From JBDTZF01 sp040005265 (GTDB taxonomy: Bacteria; Verrucomicrobiota; Verrucomicrobiia; Chthoniobacterales; UBA10450): a DNA stretch of 53,626 nucleotides. Shown here piece after piece: positions 40,073 to 48,215 of the stretch (the first letter of the stretch is position 1; every line of letters begins with the position of its first letter). The notes below the pieces were generated by a model, which was not told the origin of the DNA, made no database searches, and worked only from the letters and a program-made list of their open reading frames with translations. The stretch lies in NCBI GenBank assembly GCA_040005265.1, contig JBDTZF010000004.1:1-53626 (forward strand). The letters are read 5' to 3'. The translations under genes were made by a program, and so were the position numbers.

Positions 40073-42103
40073 GTGAATTATTCTTTTTCTAAAATTATTG
40101 GTGCCGGGTTATCGGTTTTTTTATTGACTGCAGTTCTCCCAGCGAAGGCTGCAGTTAACGTGACGCAGGAGCACAACAACCTTTCCCGTGACGGCGTGTA
40201 TGTCGATTCTGCCTTTACACCTTCAGCGGCCGCCAACTTGACCCGCGACCTCAACTTCAACGGCACGATCGTCGGCAATGTTTTAGCCCAGCCCCTGTTC
40301 ATCGAAGGCGGACCGAATGGACCGATGGTGATTGCGGTGACTGAATCGAACAACGTCTACGCACTCAACGCGATCACGGGCACAGTGATATGGCAGAGGA
40401 ATGTGGGCCCGGCGGTCCCCGCTTCACAGCTTCCGTGCGGCACCATAAACCCTCTCGGCATCAGCGACACCCCGGCTGTCGATCTTCCGTCGCGCGCCCT
40501 GTTTTTTGATGCCATGACGTCACCGGACGGCGGCGCAACCAAACAACATCTCATTTTCTCTTTGAATGTAGACACCGGAGCGACGAATCCCGGCTGGCCG
40601 GTGAATGTGAACAGCGCCTTTCCTGCTTTCAATGCAGACCACCACAACAATCGCGGCGCAATCGCCGTCGTAAACGGCATCGTGTATGTCCCATATTCGG
40701 GGCATAATGGGGATTGCCTCAATTACCATGGCTGGGTGGTTGGTGTGCAGATCAACAATCCTGCAGCAGTGGTGGGTTGGACTACGAACGCTTTGGGTGG
40801 CGGAATCTGGGGGCATTCCGGCGTGGCCAGCGACGGGACGAATCTGTACGTGGTTACCGGCAACACTTTTAGCACCGGTGGTACGTGGGGCGGTGGAGAA
40901 GCAATCGTTCGGCTGCAAGCCGGCCCGGTGTTCACCAACACCTCGACGAATTATTGGGCGCCAACGAATTGGCTCAGTCTCGACAATAGCGATACCGATC
41001 TCGGCGGCTGCAGCGCCATGCTTATCGATGTACCCGGCGCGACGCCGTCGCAGCTTGTGCTGGCGTTAGGCAAAGATCGCAATGCTTATCTTCTTAATCG
41101 CAATAATCTCGGCGGCATCGTCGCGCCGGTTAATTCAGCAAGTGTTTCCAGTTCCACGCTGAGGGGCCAATCATCAGTCACTTATCGCACGAGCGTGGGC
41201 ACGTACTTCGCGTTTCGTGCGGGCACAAGCAACATGCTGGTGGCCTATCGGATTAATCCCACTAACCCGCCAACCATGAGCAGTGCGTGGTTAGTGACGC
41301 AATCTGGCGAAGGTACGCCCTTCGTCACTACCACGAATGGCACCGACAATTTCATTGTATGGAGCGCCGGGGCCGGTGGTTCGCAGCGGCTGAATGGTTA
41401 CAACGCGGATACGGGCGGTGAGATTTTTAGCGGCGGCGGCGCGAACGAATTAATGACGGGACTTATAAAATGGAACACCGGCATTGCTGCCCGCGGTCGG
41501 ATTTACTACGCTGCGAACAATAAAGTTTACGCATTTAGAGTGCCGGTCCCGTCTCTTTCCCTTTCCTCTACCGTTTCTCGAAAAACACACGGCGCCGCCG
41601 GGGACTTTGATATTTCCATGCCTGGTGTCGAATGCCGCAGCGGCGGGGCCAGCGGTGATTACACACTCGTCTTCACTTTTAGTAACAACATCGAAAGTGG
41701 TAACGCCAGCGTGACTAGCGGGATCGGGAGTGTTTCTGGAACCCCAACGGCTTCGGGAAACACGTTGACTGTCAATTTGACCGGCGTGACGACTCCGCAA
41801 ACACTGACCGTCACTCTGAACAGCGTGACCGACCAATTCTTGCAGGTCATGCCCAATATGCCGGTTTCCATGACCGTGCTGGTTGGCGACACGAGCAACA
41901 ATAACGTCGTCAACGCGACGGATATTGCACAGACTAAAGGTCAAATTGGACTGCCGGTGACAGGGAGCAATTTCCGCACTGATCTGAACGCCAATGGTGC
42001 GGTCAACGGCAGCGATGTGAGCCTGGTAAAAGCGCACTCCGGGGAAAGCGCGAGTATGCTCGATTCCAAAAGCGAAAAGAACCGGGTCGGGCCAACAAAA
42101 TAG
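40073..42103 (+). CDS. Secreted PQQ-like beta-propeller with dockerin-type tail, copy 1
   Basis: A 676-residue secreted protein. After a signal peptide (FSKIIGAGLSVFLLTAVLPA) it begins NVTQEHNNLSRDGVY, then PQQ-like propeller blades (VYALNAITGTVIWQRNVG). Residues ~495-600 form a Ser/Thr-rich beta domain with VECRSGGASGDYTLVFTFSN. The last ~65 residues hold two dockerin-like Ca loops (GDTSNNNVVNATD; TDLNANGAVNGSDV). It lacks the catalytic signatures needed to prove it binds PQQ. The GTG start at 40073 has a strong SD. Copy 2 follows. Confidence 0.85.
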   Translation: MNYSFSKIIGAGLSVFLLTAVLPAKAAVNVTQEHNNLSRDGVYVDSAFTPSAAANLTRDLNFNGTIVGNVLAQPLFIEGGPNGPMVIAVTESNNVYALNAITGTVIWQRNVGPAVPASQLPCGTINPLGISDTPAVDLPSRALFFDAMTSPDGGATKQHLIFSLNVDTGATNPGWPVNVNSAFPAFNADHHNNRGAIAVVNGIVYVPYSGHNGDCLNYHGWVVGVQINNPAAVVGWTTNALGGGIWGHSGVASDGTNLYVVTGNTFSTGGTWGGGEAIVRLQAGPVFTNTSTNYWAPTNWLSLDNSDTDLGGCSAMLIDVPGATPSQLVLALGKDRNAYLLNRNNLGGIVAPVNSASVSSSTLRGQSSVTYRTSVGTYFAFRAGTSNMLVAYRINPTNPPTMSSAWLVTQSGEGTPFVTTTNGTDNFIVWSAGAGGSQRLNGYNADTGGEIFSGGGANELMTGLIKWNTGIAARGRIYYAANNKVYAFRVPVPSLSLSSTVSRKTHGAAGDFDISMPGVECRSGGASGDYTLVFTFSNNIESGNASVTSGIGSVSGTPTASGNTLTVNLTGVTTPQTLTVTLNSVTDQFLQVMPNMPVSMTVLVGDTSNNNVVNATDIAQTKGQIGLPVTGSNFRTDLNANGAVNGSDVSLVKAHSGESASMLDSKSEKNRVGPTK

Positions 42104-42168
42104 CTGGCCCGCGGCTCATTTTACATCCCGGGGTTGGTGCCAATTGCTTGGGATAAGAGAACGCCATG

Positions 42169-42205
42169 TGCTACTATTCAGGCTCGGAATCGTAGACAAG
42201 GGAGG
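42169..42205 (+). promoter_or_regulatory. Conserved leader with extended -10 and RBS, second propeller gene
   Basis: TGCTACTAT (42169-42177) and GGGAGG (42200-42205) stand at the same distances from the GTG (42209) as in copy 1, and the bases between them are largely identical (GGCTCGGAATCGTAGACAAG here). Retention through divergence suggests function. Confidence 0.5.
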
Positions 42206-42208
42206 CGC

Positions 42209-44260
42209 GTGAAGGATTCTTTTTTCAAAATTATTTGGACCGGTTTTCGGGTTGCTCTGTTGACGGCAATTATTCCGGCAAAGGCATCGGTCAACGTCAC
42301 TCAGCATCACAACAATCCCTCGCGTGATGGGCTCTATGTTGTTCCTGCATTCACGCAAAGTGCTTCCGCTAGTTTGACGCGAGACACGAACTTTAACGGC
42401 GCGATCGTCGGTAACGTCTATTCGCAACCGCTATACGTCGAAGGCGGGCCGAGCGGACCGATGGTCATTGTGGCGACGCAATCGAACAATGTGTATGCGC
42501 TCAACGCGACGACCGGCGCCGTCATCTGGCAACGAAACGTCGGAACGCCAATAACGTCAGGGCTTCCGTGTGGAAACATTAATCCGTTAGGCGTTACCGG
42601 GACACCAATCGTGGACATTGCCTCGCGGTCACTCTTCCTCGACGCGGAGGTCAACGGCATCGGACATCAACTCTTTTCCCTGAATGTCGACACGGGTGCC
42701 ATCAATGCCGGCTGGCCGGTGACTCTAAATACTGCGGTCGCCGGGTTCGATTCGTCGGTGCAGAGTCAGCGCGCGGCGCTTGGCCTCGTCGGTAACATTC
42801 TTTATGCGCCGTACGGGGGACGCTTTGGCGATTGCGGAAGTTATCGCGGCCGATTGGTGGGCGTGCAGATAAGCAATCCCGCGGTCGTGATGTCTTTTGC
42901 CACGACCTCGACCAGGGCCGGAATATGGGGCCCGGGTGGTGTCTCCAGCGACGGCACGAATACGTTCGTTACCACCGGCAACGGTGGCGGAGGGGCGACA
43001 TGGAATGGAAGCGAAGCGGTCATTCGCCTTCAACCGGGGCCGGTCTTTAGCGGCGCTACTAGTGATTACTGGGCACCAACTAACTGGGCGGCGCTGGACG
43101 GCAGCGACACTGATCTTGGCGGGTCGGGCGCCATTGTCGTTGATGTCCCCGGCGCAACGCCGTCTGCCTTGCTGGTTGCTTTGGGCAAGGACGGCAACGC
43201 CTATTTGATCAACCGCAACACGATGGGCGGGGTTAGCCTGCCGGTCGGTTCGTCACATGTCGGCAGCAGCGCGATCATTCAGGCGGCGGCAACGTATCGG
43301 ACCGCACAAGGGACATATGTCGTTTTCCGCGCGAGCGGCAGCGTGACCACCGCTTTCAAAATCACCGCGGCCAATCCACCGACCATTGCAGCGGGATGGT
43401 CGATAACCGGCCAAAGCGGTCGTAGCTCACCCTTCGTCACTTCCACCGACGGCACGAATGAAGTGGTCGTTTGGGTAGTCGGTGCCGGCGGAGACCAGCG
43501 CTTGCACGGTTACAATGGAGATACCGGAGCCGTTGTATTTTCCGGCGGCGGCGCGAACGAATTAATGACCGGCACGCGCGGCTACAATGTCAGCGGCATC
43601 GCGGCCCGCGGGCGCATTTACGTCGCCAACGACAATAAGGTCTATGCATTTAAGGTTCCGGTCGCCGCGCTTCAACTCAGTTCGACCGTGTCGCGCAAGA
43701 TTCATGGCGGCGCGGGTACATTCGATATCCCGCTCCCTGGCGTTGAATGCCGCAGTAGCGGCGGGAGCAACGATTATTCGCTCGTGTTCACGTTCAGTAA
43801 CAATCTGGAGAGCGGTAACGCCAGTGTGACCAGCGGAACAGGGGGCGTTTCGGGAAGTCCGATCGTTTCCGGCAACACCTTAACCGTTAACTTGACCGGC
43901 GTGACGACTCCGCAAACACTCACCGTCACTTTGAGCAGCGTGACCGACCAATTCCTGCAGGTTATGCCCGATACACCGGTTTCAATGAGCGTGCTGGTTG
44001 GAGACACGAGCAACAATAACATCGTTAACGCGACGGATATTGTGCAAACCAAGGGTCAGATTGGGCAAACCGTGACGACGAGCAACTTCCGCACTGATGT
44101 GAATGCCAATGGCGCAATCAATGGCTCAGACGTATCGCTCGTAAAAGCGCACTCTGGAGAAAGCGTCAGTGCACCCGATCGCGGGAGCGGCAAGAAAGAA
44201 CAGGCGACCAAGAGCCGAAGCCTCGGTCGCGTCACATCGGTCTCTCGACACCGCCGGTAA
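42209..44260 (+). CDS. Secreted PQQ-like beta-propeller with dockerin-type tail, copy 2
   Basis: A 683-residue paralogue of the preceding gene with the same order: signal peptide, NVTQHHNNPSRDGLY, propeller (VYALNATTGAVIWQRNVGTP), the VECRSSGGSNDYSLVFTFSN domain and two dockerin-like loops (GDTSNNNIVNATDI; NANGAINGSDV). The C-terminal 150 residues are almost identical between copies while the blades differ more. A Lys/Arg-rich tail (KKEQATKSRSLGR) is added. The same leader and GTG start are used, so it is a full-unit tandem duplication. Confidence 0.85.
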   Translation: MKDSFFKIIWTGFRVALLTAIIPAKASVNVTQHHNNPSRDGLYVVPAFTQSASASLTRDTNFNGAIVGNVYSQPLYVEGGPSGPMVIVATQSNNVYALNATTGAVIWQRNVGTPITSGLPCGNINPLGVTGTPIVDIASRSLFLDAEVNGIGHQLFSLNVDTGAINAGWPVTLNTAVAGFDSSVQSQRAALGLVGNILYAPYGGRFGDCGSYRGRLVGVQISNPAVVMSFATTSTRAGIWGPGGVSSDGTNTFVTTGNGGGGATWNGSEAVIRLQPGPVFSGATSDYWAPTNWAALDGSDTDLGGSGAIVVDVPGATPSALLVALGKDGNAYLINRNTMGGVSLPVGSSHVGSSAIIQAAATYRTAQGTYVVFRASGSVTTAFKITAANPPTIAAGWSITGQSGRSSPFVTSTDGTNEVVVWVVGAGGDQRLHGYNGDTGAVVFSGGGANELMTGTRGYNVSGIAARGRIYVANDNKVYAFKVPVAALQLSSTVSRKIHGGAGTFDIPLPGVECRSSGGSNDYSLVFTFSNNLESGNASVTSGTGGVSGSPIVSGNTLTVNLTGVTTPQTLTVTLSSVTDQFLQVMPDTPVSMSVLVGDTSNNNIVNATDIVQTKGQIGQTVTTSNFRTDVNANGAINGSDVSLVKAHSGESVSAPDRGSGKKEQATKSRSLGRVTSVSRHRR

Positions 44261-44289
44261 ACTCCGGCGCGTTTGCGCCACAGATCAAG

Positions 44290-45417
44290 TCACCGCGGAG
44301 AAGGAAACAGCTCGGATTCGTGCTCTGCTTTCTGCGGATTGGTTCGATATTTCCAATCGCCTGAATCGCCGTTCAATCGCTCGATCGTGCGTAACACTTC
44401 ATCCACGCGCGCGCGATTCGGCGTCAACGTGCAAACCGGATCGGTGTTCGCCGCATTTCCGGTGAGCAACGCGGCCTGACAACGACAGCCTCCGAAATCG
44501 ATCTCCTTTTGCGGGCAGCTCCGGCACGGCTCCGGCATCCATTCCGTTCCGCGAAATCGATTAAAACTTTCCGATTCGCGCCAAATCCAGTCTAACGGGT
44601 GGGCGCGAACGTTTTCAAAACGCATATCGGGAATTGCCGACGAAGCGGTCGGACACGGAAGCACATCGCCGATTGGATTGACTGTAAGATAACGTTGTCC
44701 CCAACCGCTCAGGCAGGGCTTCGGTCGCGTCTCGTAATAATCCGGAAGCACATAAAAAATATCGATCTTCCCGGCGAGGCGCGCTTTCGCCGCGGTGGCA
44801 ATTTCGCGGGCGCGCTCCACTTGTTCCCGGGTAGGAAGCAGCGCTTCACGATTCAAAAAGGCCCAACCATAAAACTGCACGTTGGCGAGCTCGACCCGTT
44901 CCGCACCGAGCGTTTCGGCCAGTTCGATGAGCTGCGGCAAGCGATCGATATTACGCCGGTGAATAACAAAGTTGAGGCTCAGCGAAATTCCTGCTGCCCG
45001 AACTGCCGCTGCGGCATTGAGTTTTCGCTCGTGAGCTCGGGCACCGGCAATTTCATCGGCTAGGTCGACATCGTCTGATTGAAGACTCAGCTGGACGGAA
45101 TCGAGACCAGCCTCACGTAGCTCTCCCGCGCGGGTTTCGTCCAGCTTGATTCCGCTAGTAATAAGGTTTGTATAGAGCTTCGCCTCTCGCGCGCTGCGAA
45201 CGAGCTCCGCCAGGTCTTGCCTAACGAGTGGCTCGCCGCCGGAGAAACCAACCTGGAGGACTCCCAGCGCAGCCGCTTCACGAATCACCCGAGACCATTC
45301 GGCCGCCGCCAGCTCGCGGTCGTTTCGCACCCGCGCAGGATTGGAACAATACGGGCAATGCAGCGGACACCGATAAGTCAGTTCCGCCAGCAATGCGTAC
45401 GGGCGCGGCGGGGTCAT
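44290..45417 (-). CDS. pqqE: PQQ biosynthesis radical SAM enzyme PqqE
   Basis: A 375-residue radical SAM/SPASM enzyme that crosslinks Glu and Tyr of PqqA, the first step of PQQ synthesis. The radical SAM motif is CPLHCPYC near residue 20; GFSGGEPLVR is the SAM-binding GGE region. The C-terminal SPASM cluster ligands are CLSGWGQRYL, LPCPT, and CRSCPQKEIDFGGCRCQ with a later Cys. The start MTPPRPYALLAEL at 45417 is the family start; seven further codons are open upstream. It is separated from pqqD by a 145-base spacer. Confidence 0.95.
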   Translation of the reverse strand: MTPPRPYALLAELTYRCPLHCPYCSNPARVRNDRELAAAEWSRVIREAAALGVLQVGFSGGEPLVRQDLAELVRSAREAKLYTNLITSGIKLDETRAGELREAGLDSVQLSLQSDDVDLADEIAGARAHERKLNAAAAVRAAGISLSLNFVIHRRNIDRLPQLIELAETLGAERVELANVQFYGWAFLNREALLPTREQVERAREIATAAKARLAGKIDIFYVLPDYYETRPKPCLSGWGQRYLTVNPIGDVLPCPTASSAIPDMRFENVRAHPLDWIWRESESFNRFRGTEWMPEPCRSCPQKEIDFGGCRCQAALLTGNAANTDPVCTLTPNRARVDEVLRTIERLNGDSGDWKYRTNPQKAEHESELFPSPR

Positions 45418-45449
45418 GCGGGATGTTCTAGAGAGCATCGGTGATGCCG

Positions 45450-45560
45450 ATTCTTAAAGGAGGGATCTTCGATCCCGGCTACAATTGCAACCAGCGTAGT
45501 GCTAGTCGGCCTAACGAGCGTAGTCGCTTCGTTCCCCGTTGCAACGCTAGCGAGAGCTAG
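45450..45560. repeat. Repeat-like spacer between pqqD and pqqE
   Basis: Contains AGGGATCTTCGATCCCGGCT and two opposed words around CTAACGAGCGTAGTCGCTTC, with GCAACCAGCG and CGTTGCAACGCTAG forming an imperfect inverted repeat. All other pqq genes overlap or nearly touch, so this gap looks like an insertion in the operon. Confidence 0.5.
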
Positions 45561-45562
45561 GC

Positions 45563-45841
45563 TCATATTAGCTCCACGAGTTTGCGGCGATGCAGGTCGG
45601 TCAGCGTTTCGCGCACGTCGGCGGCGATAACCGCAGCATCGACATCGTACTCTTCGGCCAGGACTCCAATAATGTCGTTCACCGTTCGGCCGTCGCAACG
45701 CGTAACAATTTCATGGGCGGTCTCGTTCAGTTCCAGGATGCCTTCTGGGAAAAGCAACACGCCTTTGCCGGTTACCGGGTCGGTCTCCAGCCGGACTCCG
45801 CGCGCGAGTCGCGGCTGCGCGGTGTCAGATATTTTGTGCAT
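45563..45841 (-). CDS. pqqD: PQQ biosynthesis chaperone PqqD
   Basis: A 92-residue PqqD (RRE fold) that holds the PqqA peptide for PqqE. PRLARGVRLETDPVTGKGVL near the N-terminus and LLFPEGILELNETAHEIVTR in the centre are the family pattern. The start at 45841 (MHKISDTAQPR) was chosen; it overlaps pqqC by 17 bases. PqqD and PqqE are separate proteins here, not fused. Confidence 0.93.
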   Translation of the reverse strand: MHKISDTAQPRLARGVRLETDPVTGKGVLLFPEGILELNETAHEIVTRCDGRTVNDIIGVLAEEYDVDAAVIAADVRETLTDLHRRKLVELI

Positions 45842-46520
45842 GATGAATCGCATCGAGCATGGACCAAAGAACATCGCACTTGAACTCGAGCGCGCTTATA
45901 GCCTCGGTTTGAAGCGCGGGCGTGTGGCAATGCTCCAGTGTGATCGTAAGCGCTTCATCGGAATCGCGCCGGGCCTGAGTGACGCGGCGACGGAAATAAT
46001 CGAGTCCGCCCGGCTCGATCCAGGTATAGAATTTTTCGAACGCAGCGATCCGTGTCGCCATTAGGTCGGGCGCGAAAAGCTCGGTTAGCGATGACGCAAT
46101 GGCTACCGGCCAGGGCTGGTTACGGGCAAAATTCACATAGGCATCGACCGCGAACCGCGCTCCCGATTGAACATGTCGATCGTCCAGCAGTTCATCGATC
46201 GATAATCCGCACGCTTTGCCCAGCCGCAGCCAGGCTTCGATTCCGCCCTCGTTTTCGGCGTTGCCATCGTGATCGACGATGCGGTGAATCCACATCCGGC
46301 GCACTTCGCGGAGCGGACAGTTCGAAAGAATCGCAGCGTCCTTGCGCGGAATATTGCGTTGGTAATAAAAGCGGTTGGCCACCCAGCCGCGCAGGGCATC
46401 GGGCGAAAGCCGGCCCTCATTCATCGCTAGGTGGAACGGATGCTTGTCGTGATAAGCCAGCTCGCCGACCGCGCGCAGCTTTGTGGTAAACGTTTCCCGA
46501 TCCCAAATCCCGCCGGTCAT
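45825..46520 (-). CDS. pqqC: Pyrroloquinoline-quinone synthase PqqC
   Basis: A 231-residue cofactor-free oxidase of the heme-oxygenase-like fold that performs the last ring-closing oxidation. HPFHLAMNEGRLSPDALRGW and NRFYYQRNIPRKDAAILSNC near the N-terminus and RIVDHDGNAENEGGIEAWL with the catalytic His match PqqC. The ATG at 46520 overlaps the pqqB stop (ATGA). Confidence 0.95.
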   Translation of the reverse strand: MTGGIWDRETFTTKLRAVGELAYHDKHPFHLAMNEGRLSPDALRGWVANRFYYQRNIPRKDAAILSNCPLREVRRMWIHRIVDHDGNAENEGGIEAWLRLGKACGLSIDELLDDRHVQSGARFAVDAYVNFARNQPWPVAIASSLTELFAPDLMATRIAAFEKFYTWIEPGGLDYFRRRVTQARRDSDEALTITLEHCHTPALQTEAISALEFKCDVLWSMLDAIHHAQNI

Positions 46521-47389
46521 AGAATAATCTCCATGCCATCGCACGCGATTTCGATTCCCGCATCTTCAACTTGAGTTCGCTCTCTCGAGCCGGGCGTCAG
46601 GATTGGATTGGTATTATTAATGTGCGTGTAGATTTTTCGAACGACCGGTGAATCCCGCAAGAAATCGAGACTGCCTTCGTTGATTGGCAGATGATTCATT
46701 TCCCGCGCGCTGCGGGCACCGGGACGAACGGCACGCAATTCGTTTTCATTCCAGAATGTACCGTCAATGAAAACTGCGCCGGAAGAATTGATCGCCTCGC
46801 GCAATTCGACGGTCAGCTCACCCACAGCCGGCGCGACCACAACGATCGCTCCGGAAACGTCGTCCCGGAATTGAAACGCCACACTCTTTTGCAGTTCAAT
46901 CGCTCGAAAGCCGATCCTCCCTCCTAACGAAATCCAGTCGCGCGAAGGTGACCGGTTTAAACGGTCAGGTCTTGAGAGGTCGATCATCCGCCAGTCGATG
47001 CCGCTGAAACGGTTAAGGACGATGTCGATCCAATCGAGTGCGGCTCGAGTCTCCTCAGTCGCATAAATGGCCAGCGGCTTTTCCTGTTGCCGCAACAATA
47101 ATACGCCCAGCGCATGATCGAGATCGGCATTGGTGAGAAGAACGCCGGCGATTGGACTGTTCCTCGGCGAGTCGGGGCGCGGTTGCAGCTGCGGCGTTGC
47201 TTCGATCTGGCGCGCCAGATCGGGTGACGCATTAATCAGGAACCAGGTTCGATCGTCGCCACTGATCGCAATGCTCGACTGGGTCTGCGGAGAAATTCTT
47301 CCTGTTCGCGCCGCGACGCAATACGGGCAGGAACAGTTCCACTGCGGCAGGCCGCCACCCGCCGCGCTCCCCAGAACACGAATGCGAAT
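46517..47389 (-). CDS. pqqB: PQQ biosynthesis protein PqqB, atypical ATT start
   Basis: A 290-residue metallo-beta-lactamase-fold protein thought to act as a hydroxylase in PQQ assembly. Reading the reverse strand from 47389 gives RIRVLGSAAGGGLPQWNC, the exact PqqB start, with the CSCPYC zinc cluster, SSIAISGDDRTWFLINASPD and LTNADLDHALGVLLLRQ. Homology continues to INNTNPI near the C-terminus, so the gene is full length. No ATG, GTG or TTG exists between the pqqA stop at 47408 and this sequence. The ATT at 47389, preceded by GGGGGT, is the best start. Confidence 0.88.
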   Translation of the reverse strand: MRIRVLGSAAGGGLPQWNCSCPYCVAARTGRISPQTQSSIAISGDDRTWFLINASPDLARQIEATPQLQPRPDSPRNSPIAGVLLTNADLDHALGVLLLRQQEKPLAIYATEETRAALDWIDIVLNRFSGIDWRMIDLSRPDRLNRSPSRDWISLGGRIGFRAIELQKSVAFQFRDDVSGAIVVVAPAVGELTVELREAINSSGAVFIDGTFWNENELRAVRPGARSAREMNHLPINEGSLDFLRDSPVVRKIYTHINNTNPILTPGSRERTQVEDAGIEIACDGMEIIL

Positions 47390-47407
47390 CGATTTACCCC
47401 CGACCGA

Positions 47408-47497
47408 TCAGATCGCGCCCGCGTAGCAGGTGCACTCGAAAAAGATCGGCACACTTTTCACCGCGGGTTTAATCCATTTTTTCCTGGTATTCTTCAT
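47408..47497 (-). CDS. pqqA: PQQ precursor peptide PqqA
   Basis: A 29-residue peptide (90 bases with stop) directly upstream of pqqB in the same frame. It has the PqqA features: Lys-rich start with KKWIKP, then VKSVPIFFE and the crosslinked Glu-x3-Tyr as ECTCY (Glu21, Tyr25), and a short tail AGAI. Glu and Tyr are joined by PqqE and become PQQ. Two Cys lie between the pair, which is unusual to me. SD-like AAGGGAG lies 13 bases before the ATG. Small size explains why automated calls would miss it. Confidence 0.88.
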   Translation of the reverse strand: MKNTRKKWIKPAVKSVPIFFECTCYAGAI

Positions 47498-47515
47498 AAA
47501 ACAGCCAAGCGCTCC

Positions 47516-47546
47516 CTTATATCGCGCGAACGTCGTAAAACTGCAA
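47516..47546 (-). promoter_or_regulatory. Possible pqq operon promoter
   Basis: On the reverse strand TTGCAG (47546-47541) and TATAAG (47521-47516) are separated by 19 bases, upstream of the pqqA ATG at 47497. The spacing is longer than ideal and the -10 overlaps the RBS-like GGGAG, so it is only a candidate. Confidence 0.3.
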
Positions 47547-47595
47547 CGTCTTGGACCGATTGTCGAGCAGATTTGGTTCCATCCAGGACGACAAC

Positions 47596-47624
47596 TTGTT
47601 TAGCGGGCCCGCCTGGGCTAGTAT
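47596..47624 (+). promoter_or_regulatory. Promoter of tRNA-Thr
   Basis: TTGTTT (47596-47601), 17 bases, TAGTAT (47619-47624), about 15 bases before the tRNA 5' end. The spacing is ideal for a sigma-70-type promoter. Confidence 0.5.
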
Positions 47625-47639
47625 GCGCCGCCTTTTTTC

Positions 47640-47712
47640 GCCGGCATAGCTCAGCTGGTAGAGCAGCTGATTTGTAATCAGCAGGTCGTCGGTTCGAATC
47701 CGACTGCCGGCT
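47640..47712 (+). tRNA. tRNA-Thr (anticodon TGT)
   Basis: A 73-base cloverleaf: acceptor stem GCCGGCA/TGCCGGC, D arm GCTCAGCTGGTAGAGC, anticodon arm GCTGA-TTTGTAA-TCAGC with anticodon TGT, T arm GTCGG-TTCGAAT-CCGAC and discriminator T. CCA is not encoded. It lies between the pqq operon and a gene fragment. Confidence 0.96.
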
Positions 47713-47805
47713 CCCTCGCAAGTCGCGGTTTTGACGCGTAGACTGGTGTTCGGTGTCTCCATCTTCTCTACGTTGAGTTTGTAGCTCCACCGTTGAATTC
47801 CAGAG

Positions 47806-48048
47806 GGCACCGCCAAAAAAGGCTCTTCCTGCACTGCCGAAGGTAATGCTATTGAGCCGGAAGGGATTGGCGATGTTTTGATTGAGCGGCGTGCCCAACG
47901 TTCCGAGGTTGGTGGTCCCGGCAAAAATCACGTCCGTAGCGGATGAGCTGGTCGGTGCCCCACCGGTCCAGTTGCCAGCAGTGCTCCAATTCACATTGCC
48001 GCCGCCGCCGTTCCAGGCAAAAGTAGAAAACCAGAGGGTGGTCGCCAC
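47806..48048 (-). pseudogene. Fragment of autotransporter-type beta-strand repeat protein
   Basis: About 80 codons encode FAWNGGGGNVNWSTAGNWTG then SSSATDVIFAGTTNLGTLG and FRLNSITFGSAGRAFFGG, the N-terminal passenger pattern of autotransporter-associated beta-strand repeat proteins. These are normally 500 or more residues. Downstream the frame runs through a non-homologous stretch and antisense to the tRNA; upstream it hits a repeat (48066-48100), leaving no signal peptide. So it is a remnant whose two ends were replaced. Confidence 0.7.
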
Positions 48049-48065
48049 GGCGACTTCGTCCGTTG

Positions 48066-48210
48066 GCGAAGAGGACAGAGGTCAGAAGTCGGAAGTCGGA
48101 AGTCGGAGGACTGCTAAGAAAGGTGAAAGTAGAAAGTCTAAAGTGGAAAACCTTCCTGCTTTCCTTTTTTCCTGATTCGTTCGCCCTCGCTGACCTGTGA
48201 CCTGTGACTT
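48066..48210. repeat. AGTCGGAAGTCGG / CCTGTGACCTGTGAC repeat region
   Basis: GAGGACAGAGGTCAGAAGTC and GGAAGTCGGAAGTCGG on the left, then TGACCTGTGACCTGTGACTT on the right, with low-complexity AAGTAGAAAGTCTAAAGTGG between. This is an imperfect inverted repeat separating the gene fragment from the kinase gene. No other gene is seen in 47713-48215. Confidence 0.55.
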
Positions 48211-48215
48211 CCGTC

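Noticed and set aside
47494..48048. A 184-codon reverse-strand ORF across the tRNA
   Set aside because: Its middle part is the antisense of tRNA-Thr (gives SRQSDSNRRPADYKS), a well-known false translation. Only the first ~80 codons show homology, and these are reported as a gene fragment.
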